The translations under genes and the position numbers were made by a program. Below the pieces are notes generated by a model. That model ran no database searches. It had not been told where the DNA came from and saw only the letters and a list, made by a program, of their open reading frames with translations. A DNA stretch of 64,000 bases from Fimbriiglobus ruber (lineage in GTDB: Bacteria; Planctomycetota; Planctomycetia; Gemmatales; Gemmataceae), in NCBI RefSeq assembly GCF_002197845.1, contig NZ_NIDE01000003.1, positions 186,001 to 250,000 of the forward strand, in the 5' to 3' direction. Shown here piece after piece: positions 1 through 8,131 of the stretch (its first letter is position 1; every line of letters starts with the position of its first letter).

Positions 1-1
1 G

Positions 2-610
2 CAACAGAACCTCCCCGCGCAGCCGCCGTTTATCCTGGTCGCCAACCACACGAGTCACCTCGACGCCCTGGTGCTTGCGGCTTCGCTACCTGTGTCGCTG
101 TGGGATCGTACCTTCCCAATCGCCGCAGGTGATGTCTTCTTTCAAACAACACTGGTTTCGGCCTTTGCTGCCGGTGCGCTGAACGCGCTGCCCATGTGGC
201 GGAAGAAATGCGGGCCACGCGCCTTGGGACAGCTGCGACAGCGACTGCTGGAAGATCCTTGTGTCTACATTCTTTTCCCGGAAGGTACCAGGAGCCGTGA
301 CGGCCAACTGTCCGCCTTCAAGCCCGGACTGGGTATGTTGGTCGCGGAGACTAACGTGCCCGTGATACCTTGTTATCTTGAGGGTTGCCACCGGGCGTTT
401 GCCGCGGGCCAGCTCTGGCCGCAACCGCGGCGGATTCACTTGCGCATCGGCGAGCCGCTCACCTTTGCGGCCGTGGCGGACAACCGAGAAGGTTGGCTTC
501 ACATCGCGGCAACGATGGAGGAGCGAGTCCGAGCGCTCGCCTCTGGTCCTACCCAGACGGCGTCGCAAGGTGTCACACAATCGTCGCCATTTCATACCGA
601 TTTGCGTTGA
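2..610 (+). CDS. 1-acyl-sn-glycerol-3-phosphate acyltransferase (PlsC family), 5' end outside window
   Basis: The product would acylate lysophosphatidic acid to phosphatidic acid at the inner membrane, in phospholipid synthesis. The frame is open from base 2 to a TGA at 608-610, so the N-terminus is missing; the first in-window GTG (71) lies inside the domain and is not the real start. Visible PlsC motifs in order are NHTSHLD (the HX4D catalytic motif, near base 44), FPEGTRSRDG (motif III, phosphate binding) and VPVIPCYLEG (motif IV). The gene stands alone; the next gene starts about 250 bp downstream with its own leader. The family is certain from the motifs; the exact acyl acceptor is inferred. 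Confidence 0.88.
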   Translation, partial: QQNLPAQPPFILVANHTSHLDALVLAASLPVSLWDRTFPIAAGDVFFQTTLVSAFAAGALNALPMWRKKCGPRALGQLRQRLLEDPCVYILFPEGTRSRDGQLSAFKPGLGMLVAETNVPVIPCYLEGCHRAFAAGQLWPQPRRIHLRIGEPLTFAAVADNREGWLHIAATMEERVRALASGPTQTASQGVTQSSPFHTDLR

Positions 611-863
611 ACAAAATGGCACTTCCCAACAGCTCGGCGTGGGTTCAGGAGTCTCTTTCGGGCTCCCGCGCGGGGCACGGTTGATGGCGGACACAGGGCC
701 AGCGCGCATTCGTCTCATGGTCATTTCGGCAGTTTCCAATTGAGCCAGACGACTGTTTCGTAAAGGCTTCTCGGCCGCTCATTTTTGCGTTGCACAGCCC
801 GTCGTGCTTGTTACGATATCAGCTCCTCCCGCCTTACGTTCACTTCATTCATCCGGGGCCGAC

Positions 864-1976
864 ATGGCACACGAGCCGAACCGGCGTGATTTTCTGCGTG
901 TTGGCGCCTCAGCCCTCGTCGCGGCGGGTGTCCCCGCGTTGCCCGTGGCGATGGCCGGGCCGACGATTCGCGAGATCGCGCCGACGGCCGACGCCTGCAT
1001 CTTCCTCATGCTGACGGGCGGCCCGAGTCAGCTCGACACCTGGGACCCGAAGCCGGACGCCCCGAGCGACGTGCGCGGCCCGTTCCGGCCGATCCAGACG
1101 AAGATACCGGGCGTTCAGTTCAGCGAATTGTTCCCGAAGATGGCGGCCATTGCGGACAAGTTCAGCCTCATCCGCGGCATGCACCATACTGCCGCGCCAG
1201 TCCATGAAACGGGCTTTCAACTGGTCAACACCGGGCACCTATTCGGCGCCGGTCCAGCTTGGCCGGCCGCGGGTGCGGTCGTGAATTCCCTGGTAGGCGA
1301 TTCTCGCAACCCGTGGTGTGTGTTGCCGGACGCTGCCCTTTCGACCGGCATCACAATCGGCCACGGGCAGACTTCTGGCTTTTTACACGGATCGCAGTCT
1401 GAATCGGCCAGGCAGACAATCTCGCGAGAGAACAGCCACGGGCGTCGGTTCGAGGCGGCGTGCCGCGATGCGATCGCACGAGTGAGCGGAGGCGCGCGGT
1501 TCGTCACCGTCAACATGTTCCCGACCGTGTTCGATTCCATCTCCTGGGACTGCCACGCGGACGGCGGCTCTCTCGCCACCGACCTGAACGACTACCGCGA
1601 TACCGTCGCGCCGTCGTTCGATCTGGCGTTTAGCTCGCTGATCGCCGACCTTGACGAGTGGGGCCAACTTGAACGCACGCTGGTCGTCGCGACTGGCGAG
1701 TTCGGGCGCACGCCGAAGCTCAATGCGAACGGCGGCCGCGATCACTGGCCCGGGTGCTGGACCGCGCTCGTGGCCGGCGGCGGCACGCAAGGCGGCCGCG
1801 TCGTTGGCGCGTCGGACGCAACCGCCTCGGCCCCGAAAGACCGGCCGGTTTCGCCGCAAGAATTCGTTGCCACCATTTTCCACGCCTTCGGCTTCCCGCC
1901 AGAAACCACCATACCCAGCCCCGCCGGTTCGCCGGTCCGTGTCGTCGACGCGAACCCGGTCCGCGAGTTGTTCTGA
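864..1976 (+). CDS. DUF1501 family exported protein with Tat leader
   Basis: This is a 370-residue member of DUF1501, a family abundant in planctomycetes and distantly related to the sulfatase/alkaline phosphatase fold; its biochemical role is unknown. The start at 864 was chosen because it gives a twin-arginine leader (NRRDFLRVGAS) directly; an upstream in-frame start at 804 only adds unlikely sequence. Family landmarks are GGPSQLDTWDPKP near the N-terminus, SWDCHADGG in the middle, and GEFGRTPKLNANGGRDHW near the C-terminus. At 370 residues it is shorter than many DUF1501 proteins, mainly between the HETG and RFVTVN segments. A secreted alpha/beta-hydrolase gene follows 54 bp downstream on the same strand, so the two may be co-transcribed. 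Confidence 0.88.
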   Translation: MAHEPNRRDFLRVGASALVAAGVPALPVAMAGPTIREIAPTADACIFLMLTGGPSQLDTWDPKPDAPSDVRGPFRPIQTKIPGVQFSELFPKMAAIADKFSLIRGMHHTAAPVHETGFQLVNTGHLFGAGPAWPAAGAVVNSLVGDSRNPWCVLPDAALSTGITIGHGQTSGFLHGSQSESARQTISRENSHGRRFEAACRDAIARVSGGARFVTVNMFPTVFDSISWDCHADGGSLATDLNDYRDTVAPSFDLAFSSLIADLDEWGQLERTLVVATGEFGRTPKLNANGGRDHWPGCWTALVAGGGTQGGRVVGASDATASAPKDRPVSPQEFVATIFHAFGFPPETTIPSPAGSPVRVVDANPVRELF

Positions 1977-2030
1977 TTCTTCACCCCTCGTTTTTACCTA
2001 AACACCGATCGTCAGCAGGGAGATAAACTC

Positions 2031-4331
2031 ATGCGCGATGTGTTGAAGTGGATTGTTTGTCTCCTTGTATTCTCCGTGATCTCTGTGACCTCTGTGGCAA
2101 GTTTCGGCGCGGAGCCATTGCCCGGTACGAAGCCGTTAACCGAGACTGGCGATCTCGCGCGGAAGATGGTCGACGGCATTCACGCCTACCTGGACCGCGA
2201 ACTCGCCGCGTCGCCTACCAACCGCAAGCAGCACTGGAAAATCGATCTCTCGTCGCCCGAGGCGTTTCAGAAGTCCGTGTCGCCGAACCGCGCGCGGCTC
2301 CAGAAGATCCTCGGCGTCGTCGACGCCCGAGTCGCCCCGAACCTGGAGTACATCGCCGGCCCCGATCACCCGGCGTTGGTCGCCGAAGTGGCCGGATGCA
2401 AAGTGTACGCCGTCCGGTGGGCCGTCCTGCCGGGCGTCGACGGTGAGGGGCTATTGATCGAGCCCGCAGGTAAGCCGGTCGCGAACGTGATTGCCGTCCC
2501 GCACGCGGACCAGACGCCCGAAGCGATCGTTTTCGGCAGTGACCCGTTTGCGCTCGACCTCGCCCGCGAAGGGTGTCGGGTCATCGTCCCGACACTCATT
2601 AGCCGGGACGACACGCTTTCCGGCAGCGCGCGACTGAACCGGTACACGAACCTGCCGCAACGTGAGTACGTCCACCGCATGGCCTACGAGATGGGCCGGA
2701 CGCTCGCCGGCTATGAAGTGCAAAAGATCCTTGCCGCCGTCGACTGGTTCTCGGCCCAGAGCGCGAAACTGCCCGTCGGCGTGATCGGGTACGGCGACGG
2801 CGGCATGCTCGCCCTCTATTCGGCGGCCCTGGACGAGCGGATTCACGTGGCACAGGTATCCGCATACTTTGGCCGGCGGGAAAAGCTCGCCGAGGAGCCG
2901 ATCGACCGGAACGTGTGGGGCCTTTTGCACGAGTTCGGCGTCGCGGAACTGGGCCTTCTGGTACACCCACGCGAACTGATCCTCGATCCCGCGCCGTTCG
3001 AGAAGTGCGACCCGAAATTCTGGCCGACCTGGGCCGGGCCGGTCACCGGAAAGCCGGGGCGCGGCGGCGCGGCCCCTGGTTCGCTGACCGCCCAGCCTTA
3101 CGAAGCGGTCAACCACGAAGCCGAACGAATGTATGCGCTCCGAGGAATCAAGCATCAATGGTCCGAGCGAGTCAAAGGCGGGATCGAAGTCGATCGGAAT
3201 CATTTCTTGGCCGCCATAACCGGCCAAAAGCACGATGAGAAGAAAAGCGACACTCCCGCGGCGCCCCACAAAGTCCACGACCCGGCAGCCCGGCAGAAAC
3301 GCCAGTTCGATCAACTCGTCGCGTTTACTCAGAAACTTTGGCGAGATAGCGAATTCGTTCGCAAAGCGTACTGGAAGAGCGCGAACACGGCGCCACCCGA
3401 TGCGTGGGAGAAGTCGTGCGAGCCTTACCGCCAGTATTTCCACGAAGACGTGATCGGCAAACTGCCCGAACCGACCGGCGCATTGAACCCACACACGCGG
3501 CAAATATACGACGAGCCGAAGTGGACCGGGTACGAAGTCACACTCGATGTCTATCCCGATGTCTTTGCCTACGGCGTCCTGCTTTTGCCGAAAGACTTGA
3601 AGCCCGGTGAGAAGCGGCCGGTCGTCGTCTGCCAGCACGGGTTGGAGGGGCGACCCACGGACGTGACCAACCCGAAGGAGAAGACGAAGTTCTACAACTC
3701 GTTCGGGGCCGCGCTCGCCGACCGCGGGTACATCGTTTACGCCCCCCAGAACCCATACATCTTCGAGACGCATTTCCGTCAGCTTTTGCGAAAGGGCAAT
3801 CCGCTCAAGCTCTCGCTGTTCAGCTTCATCGTCCGCCAGCACCAGCGCACGATCGACTGGCTCGAAACGCTCCCCGGCGTCGACCCGAAGAAGATCGCGT
3901 TCTACGGCCTGAGCTACGGCGGCAAGACGGCGATGCGGGTGCCGGCCATCGAGAAGCGGTACTGCCTGTCGATCTGCTCGGGCGACTTCAACGAGTGGGT
4001 CGGCAAGGTCGTCGCCGCCGACTTGCCGATGGGCTACATGTTCACCCGGGAATACGACATGTACGAGTTCGACCTGGGCAGCACGTTCAATTACGCCGAG
4101 ATGGCGAACCTGATCGCCCCGCGGCCGTTCATGGTCGAGCGCGGGCACGACGACGGCGTCGGGATCGACGAGATGATCGCATACGAGTACGCCAAGATCC
4201 GCTATCTGTACGCGAACCGGCTCAAAATCCCGGACCGCACGACGATCGAGTTCCGGCCCGGCGGCCACGAGATTTTCGCGAAAGGGACGTTCGACTTCCT
4301 GGACAAGCACCTGGGGAAGCCGGGCCAATGA
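2031..4331 (+). CDS. Secreted two-domain alpha/beta-hydrolase (dienelactone hydrolase / acetyl-xylan esterase-like)
   Basis: This is a 766-residue protein with a clear signal peptide (about residues 1-27) preceded by GGGAG at good spacing. Two alpha/beta-hydrolase-like units are visible. The C-terminal unit has an intact nucleophile elbow, GLSYGGKT with Ser628, a candidate acid in RPFMVERGHDD and a candidate His in GGHEIF, so it should hydrolyse an ester or similar bond outside the cytoplasm. The N-terminal unit has GYGDGG where the elbow should be: Asp256 replaces the serine, so this half is probably not a classical hydrolase. The substrate is unknown; polysaccharide-linked esters are plausible given family relatives. 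The signal-peptide DNA resembles a dispersed repeat (see findings). It follows the DUF1501 gene. Confidence 0.8.
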   Translation: MRDVLKWIVCLLVFSVISVTSVASFGAEPLPGTKPLTETGDLARKMVDGIHAYLDRELAASPTNRKQHWKIDLSSPEAFQKSVSPNRARLQKILGVVDARVAPNLEYIAGPDHPALVAEVAGCKVYAVRWAVLPGVDGEGLLIEPAGKPVANVIAVPHADQTPEAIVFGSDPFALDLAREGCRVIVPTLISRDDTLSGSARLNRYTNLPQREYVHRMAYEMGRTLAGYEVQKILAAVDWFSAQSAKLPVGVIGYGDGGMLALYSAALDERIHVAQVSAYFGRREKLAEEPIDRNVWGLLHEFGVAELGLLVHPRELILDPAPFEKCDPKFWPTWAGPVTGKPGRGGAAPGSLTAQPYEAVNHEAERMYALRGIKHQWSERVKGGIEVDRNHFLAAITGQKHDEKKSDTPAAPHKVHDPAARQKRQFDQLVAFTQKLWRDSEFVRKAYWKSANTAPPDAWEKSCEPYRQYFHEDVIGKLPEPTGALNPHTRQIYDEPKWTGYEVTLDVYPDVFAYGVLLLPKDLKPGEKRPVVVCQHGLEGRPTDVTNPKEKTKFYNSFGAALADRGYIVYAPQNPYIFETHFRQLLRKGNPLKLSLFSFIVRQHQRTIDWLETLPGVDPKKIAFYGLSYGGKTAMRVPAIEKRYCLSICSGDFNEWVGKVVAADLPMGYMFTREYDMYEFDLGSTFNYAEMANLIAPRPFMVERGHDDGVGIDEMIAYEYAKIRYLYANRLKIPDRTTIEFRPGGHEIFAKGTFDFLDKHLGKPGQ

Positions 4332-4338
4332 ACCGGTT

Positions 4339-4455
4339 CTAAAACGGGGGTTTCAGCGCAATAAATGCAAAAATGCGCCACGACGACCAAGGCCCCGGCA
4401 GTCGCGGCGACCCGCCGGCCCTAAAACGGGGGTTTCAGCGCAATAAATGCAAAAA
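4339..4455. repeat. Pair of identical 35-bp direct repeats between convergent genes
   Basis: The 35-bp unit beginning CTAAAACGGGGGTTTCAGCG occurs at 4339-4373 and again, identical, at 4421-4455, separated by 47 bp of GC-rich unique sequence. Both copies end in a run of A residues. They lie in the short gap between the hydrolase gene (+) and the DUF1559 gene (-), whose 3' ends converge here. Unit size is CRISPR-like, but there are only two units, a long spacer and no cas gene, so a dispersed intergenic repeat is more likely. Confidence 0.8.
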
Positions 4456-4493
4456 ATACTCCACAGCGCTGCGACTCGAAACTGCCGAACGCA

Positions 4494-5534
4494 TTAGAAG
4501 TTCCCGACGACCTCACCACCGTTCGGCGTGCAGATCGCGATCCAGACGGTCGGGTCGATGCCGTCCGCGATCCCCCTGACGGAACCGTCGCAGAGAACGA
4601 AGTTGGTCGTCCCGGTGTGATTGCTGCTGAATCCCCAAGCGTAGGTGCATTTCCGCGACGAATTCGGGTTCGGCGCGCAAGACCCGTAAGGGTAGTTCGG
4701 CGTGAACGTGCTGTAGTAACCCCGACCGTGGACGGCGGTGTGCGTCCCGGCCCCCCAATACGGGCCGAAGATCGTCGAGCTGTTGTGCCATTGCTGCAGC
4801 GACTCCCCGACCGCGATCGTGTTACTGGTTCCGTCCTGGATGGTGGTGAGCCTGGCGGCCCCGTTGTTCCCGAACGCCCCGCGGGCGGCCGTGCTGGTCG
4901 TGGCCCAGTCCGCGTCGTAGTCGGTGTAAGCGCCGGTGCTGAACAGGTAGTTGCTACGGGAGACGTTGGTCATCTCGTAGAAGTCGCTCGGCAGGCCCGG
5001 GTTCTCGTTCATGATCGGCGGCGGACTCGCGTCCGACGGGCAGACGTAAACCTTGACGAACGTGCCCGAAACGGTGTGATTCGGGTTGTTCGAGGGGTTC
5101 GGGGCGACCGGGAGCCCGTAGGGGCTGGAGACGCTCGCGGCCATCTGGTAGTTGTAGAGTGCGAACAGCGCGCTCTGTTCGAGGTATGGCAACAGCGCGA
5201 CGAAGCCGGTGTGGTTGTAGACCACGTAGGCTTGTCCGGCGTAGCTCACCTCGGGCCCCGAATACGGGGTGTCGCTCGGGTTGTTGTACCGCCCGGAATG
5301 GATCAAGGCGGCCGGGAACTGGCCGTTGTAGTTGCCCGCGAAGTTGTGCAGAGCCAGGCCGATTTGCTTCAGATTATTCTGGCACTGGGACCGGGCGGCC
5401 GCCTCGCGGACCCGTTGGACGGCCGGGAGGAGCAGGCCGATCAGGATGGCGATGATCGCGATCACCACCAATAATTCGATGAGGGTGAATCCCCACCGCA
5501 AGGGCCGGGTGTCCCGACCGGAACGAGATAACAT
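4494..5534 (-). CDS. DUF1559 domain protein with prepilin-type N-terminal methylation motif
   Basis: This is a planctomycete-type pseudopilin-like protein of 346 residues. The N-terminus carries the type IV prepilin cleavage/methylation signal [20 protein letters not shown], which gives both the processing site and the membrane helix, followed by [20 protein letters not shown], typical of the family. The C-terminus has the diagnostic [11 protein letters not shown] segment. The family is found in dozens of copies per planctomycete genome; the role is unknown but related to type II secretion/type IV pilus-like pseudopilins. The start at 5534 was chosen because it puts a short basic leader before GFTLIE; an in-frame start at 5636 would add 34 unusual residues. 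No secretion genes are adjacent. Confidence 0.92.
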   Translation of the reverse strand: MLSRSGRDTRPLRWGFTLIELLVVIAIIAILIGLLLPAVQRVREAAARSQCQNNLKQIGLALHNFAGNYNGQFPAALIHSGRYNNPSDTPYSGPEVSYAGQAYVVYNHTGFVALLPYLEQSALFALYNYQMAASVSSPYGLPVAPNPSNNPNHTVSGTFVKVYVCPSDASPPPIMNENPGLPSDFYEMTNVSRSNYLFSTGAYTDYDADWATTSTAARGAFGNNGAARLTTIQDGTSNTIAVGESLQQWHNSSTIFGPYWGAGTHTAVHGRGYYSTFTPNYPYGSCAPNPNSSRKCTYAWGFSSNHTGTTNFVLCDGSVRGIADGIDPTVWIAICTPNGGEVVGNF

Positions 5535-5907
5535 CGCGCAGACCCCGTGAAGATAAAAACGGCGGCGAACAAATCCAGCAAAACCGAGTCCGGTAAACTC
5601 AAACCGTTTGACAATTAGCAAGATAAATTGACGCAACCGGAAATAGCCAGAGAGATGATTCGAGAGTAGTCGTGGTAGCGGTAGACTTCAACGGAAAAAA
5701 CTCGCGTCCCAATCCACCCATCGTCACTTTGACGACGTTCCGAAAGACGACTACACTCGGCCTGATGCCGCGAATTGGTGTGACGGGACCAACGAATTGA
5801 ATGCGCCTTTGATGCGTTGCCAGTTCTCAGCTGGACAGAATTAGAGGGCCGAGTTCGACCTCACACCAATTAAAGTCAAAGCGAAGTCGAACCCGGCGTA
5901 CCGCGTG
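5535..5907. other. Intergenic region with an 11-bp inverted repeat
   Basis: No gene was recognised in these 373 bp, which lie upstream of the DUF1559 gene and downstream of the DUF1508 gene (both on the minus strand). The sequence AATTGGTGTGA at 5773-5783 is repeated inverted at 5861-5871 with 77 bp between. This could be a spaced operator pair or the ends of a very short element. The first 100 bp are open in frame with the DUF1559 gene. Confidence 0.5.
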
Positions 5908-6339
5908 CTATTTGTCCGCTTTCTCGACTTCCTTCACGTCGGCGTTTTTCACTTCTTTGCTGATCGTTTCGGTCAATTTGTCCGCGTCGGCTTTCGTCTT
6001 TTGGCTGCGGCTGGAGGCGGCGATGATGTTCCCGTTGTTCGCCTTGAGCCGGAAGCGGTATTCTTTTTTCGCGTCTTCGTACACTTCGAACGTGTACTTC
6101 CCGATGTCGGCTTTGATGTTTTCGACCATCTTCTTGCAATCGGCCTTCCGCTTGTACCCGTCGCCGGACGTGGCCACGATGCCGCCATCGCCGTCCCGCA
6201 GCCGCCAGCGGAATTCGTCCTTGGCGTCCGGGTAGATTTCGAACTGGAACTTCTTATCGGCCGCCCGTGCGTGAACCGTGCCCAGTCCGGCACCAACGGC
6301 GGCGATCAGAGCCACGGCGAAAAATCGGCGGGTGAACAT
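5908..6339 (-). CDS. Exported protein with two DUF1508 (YegP-like) repeats
   Basis: This is a 143-residue protein. The start at 6339 gives a clean signal peptide (MFTRRFFAVALIAAVGAGLG, then HARAADKK) and has AAGGA about seven bases upstream. The mature part has two copies of a roughly 50-residue unit, starting KFQFEIYPDAKDEFRWRLRD and KYTFEVYEDAKKEYRFRLKA, which match the DUF1508/YegP fold. The tail is lysine/glutamate rich (KEVKNADVKEVEKADK). DUF1508 proteins are small and of unknown function, usually cytoplasmic, so export is a twist. It is divergent from the ATP-grasp gene starting about 230 bp away. Confidence 0.82.
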   Translation of the reverse strand: MFTRRFFAVALIAAVGAGLGTVHARAADKKFQFEIYPDAKDEFRWRLRDGDGGIVATSGDGYKRKADCKKMVENIKADIGKYTFEVYEDAKKEYRFRLKANNGNIIAASSRSQKTKADADKLTETISKEVKNADVKEVEKADK

Positions 6340-6570
6340 GGCCAGATCCTTTCTCTTTGCGGCGACGTGAGTGGAAAGCGAACGCGAGGTCATTCTATCG
6401 GGCGGACGGCAGTTCGTATCGGGAGAAAAATTGACGGGCGGGTGTGGCGCGTCGTTCCACGTCCGTCGTGGGTATTCCGAGGTGCGAGTCCGCCGGTCGC
6501 ATCTCGCCGCGGGACGTATCCCGGCTACATTTCCCCCGTTGTACTCGGTCCCCACCCGCGAGGCGCCCTC

Positions 6571-7929
6571 GTGCTCGCCGCCGCCCGCTACCACGACTTA
6601 TTAGCCACCGGCTCCGCCGCGGCCGACTCCGCCGCGGCACTCGACCGCCTCCAGGAACTGTGCGGCGTCACCTTCGACGGGCGGCCGCTCTGTACCGTTC
6701 TGCGCCCGCGGTTCCTGACCCCCGAACAGTATCGGTTCGTTCGCCAGCGGGTGGCCGACGTCCTGCCGGCGTTCCGGGCCGTCCACACCCGCGCGATCGA
6801 AGACCCGGCGTTTCGGGTGCAACTGCGAACGCGGGCCTGGGAGAACGAACTCCTCGCCCTCGACCCCGGCTTCCCCGACCCCAGCCCGACCAGCCGGCTC
6901 GACGCGTTCCTGACGGACGACGGCCGGGGCGGCCACGACCTCAAGTTCACCGAGTACAACACCGAGACGCCGGCCGGTGCCGGGTACTCGGACGCGCTCG
7001 CCGAGATCTTCCACGGGCTCCCGGTCTTTCAGGACTTCCAACGCCTGTACCACACACTCCCGATCCCGTGCCAGCCCGGCGTTTTCCACGCGCTCCTCGA
7101 CGCATACCGGAAATGGCGGGGGGCCAACCCCGAACCGCCGCGGATCGCGATCATGGACTGGCGCGAGGTGCCGACGTTCAGCGAGTTCGTCCTCTTTTAC
7201 GACTACTTTCGCAGTTTCGGGCTCGAAGTCCGTAACGTCGACCCGCGGGACGTCCACTACGCGCGCGGGAAGTTGATGGCCGGCGACTACCACATCACGC
7301 TGATTTACAAGCGCGTCCTCATCAACGAACTCGTCGACCGCGGCGGCCACGACCACCCGGTTATCCGGGCCGTCCGCGACGGCGCGGTCTGCATGGTCAA
7401 CCCGTTCCGGTGCCGGGTGCTGTTCAAAAAAGCCAGCCTGGCGGTCGTGACCGACGAGCGGAACGCCGACATGTTCACCGCGGTCCAACAACGGGCCATC
7501 GCCGCCCACATTCCGTGGACGCGGGTTGTGGAGGAACGCAAGACGCTGCTCAGCGGCGAGACGATCGACCTCGTGCCGTACATCCTGGCACATCAGGACC
7601 GGTTGGTATTGAAGCCGAACGATTCCTACGGCGGGTCGGGCATCGTCCTCGGCTGGACAGTCCCGCAAGGCGTCTGGGAAGCCGCGGTGCAGCTCGCGCT
7701 CAACGAGCCGTTCGTCGTGCAAGAGCGGATCGCGATCCCGAGCGAGCCTTACCCGGTGTGGCGGGACGGCGGGGTGACGATCGAAGACCGGATGCTCGAC
7801 ACGAACCCCTACGTGGCCTTCAACACCTACGCCCACGGCTGTCTAACCCGGTTGTCGACCGGCGAGTTAATCAACGTTTCTGCCGGGGGCGGTTCGACCG
7901 TCCCGACGTTCTTAATCGAAGAACGATAG
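6571..7929 (+). CDS. Circularly permuted ATP-grasp type 2 protein
   Basis: This product of about 452 residues belongs to the circularly permuted ATP-grasp group (DUF404/DUF407, related to glutathionylspermidine synthase). Such enzymes form amide bonds between a carboxylate and an amine using ATP. Visible landmarks are KFTEYNTETPAGAGYSD, the nucleotide-binding stretch LVLKPNDSYGGSGIVLGW, PFVVQERIAIP and a C-terminal STGELINVSAGGGSTVP. The frame is open far upstream, but that part is antisense to the DUF1508 gene; GTG 6571 with a weak AGG upstream is the best guess and the start is uncertain. The alpha-E and transglutaminase genes that often accompany this family are not adjacent, so the substrate cannot be inferred. 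Confidence 0.78.
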   Translation: MLAAARYHDLLATGSAAADSAAALDRLQELCGVTFDGRPLCTVLRPRFLTPEQYRFVRQRVADVLPAFRAVHTRAIEDPAFRVQLRTRAWENELLALDPGFPDPSPTSRLDAFLTDDGRGGHDLKFTEYNTETPAGAGYSDALAEIFHGLPVFQDFQRLYHTLPIPCQPGVFHALLDAYRKWRGANPEPPRIAIMDWREVPTFSEFVLFYDYFRSFGLEVRNVDPRDVHYARGKLMAGDYHITLIYKRVLINELVDRGGHDHPVIRAVRDGAVCMVNPFRCRVLFKKASLAVVTDERNADMFTAVQQRAIAAHIPWTRVVEERKTLLSGETIDLVPYILAHQDRLVLKPNDSYGGSGIVLGWTVPQGVWEAAVQLALNEPFVVQERIAIPSEPYPVWRDGGVTIEDRMLDTNPYVAFNTYAHGCLTRLSTGELINVSAGGGSTVPTFLIEER

Positions 7930-8084
7930 TGACGTCCGTGGTCCCCAGATTGATCTGACGCCAGTCGGCGCCACCAGCTCACGACTTCCAGCACCGGCCA
8001 ACCCGCCACGGAACTACACGCGTCAAGACGGCGAACCGGGCAGACGAAGTCTTTGTAACTGCGTCCCGATCGCCGCGGTATGTC

Positions 8085-8093
8085 TGGTACAAT
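8085..8093 (+). promoter_or_regulatory. Possible extended -10 promoter for the beta-propeller gene
   Basis: TGGTACAAT fits an extended -10 element (TGnTATAAT-like) 38 bp upstream of the ATG at 8132. No good -35 lies at 17 bp, which is tolerated for extended -10 promoters. Sequence match only. Confidence 0.35.
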
Positions 8094-8131
8094 GCCGACG
8101 ACCGGCGGGTTCTTCATCAGGAGTTTTCGCC

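Noticed and set aside
2451-4328. 625-codon open frame antisense to the alpha/beta-hydrolase
   Set aside because: Translation shows no domain and is low in hydrophobic pattern; the sense gene is clear.
4339-4455. CRISPR array
   Set aside because: Only two repeat units, a 47-bp spacer and no cas gene in the window.
5905-6570. Upstream extension of the ATP-grasp frame
   Set aside because: This stretch is antisense to the DUF1508 gene with its signal peptide and ribosome site, so the ATP-grasp protein must start later.
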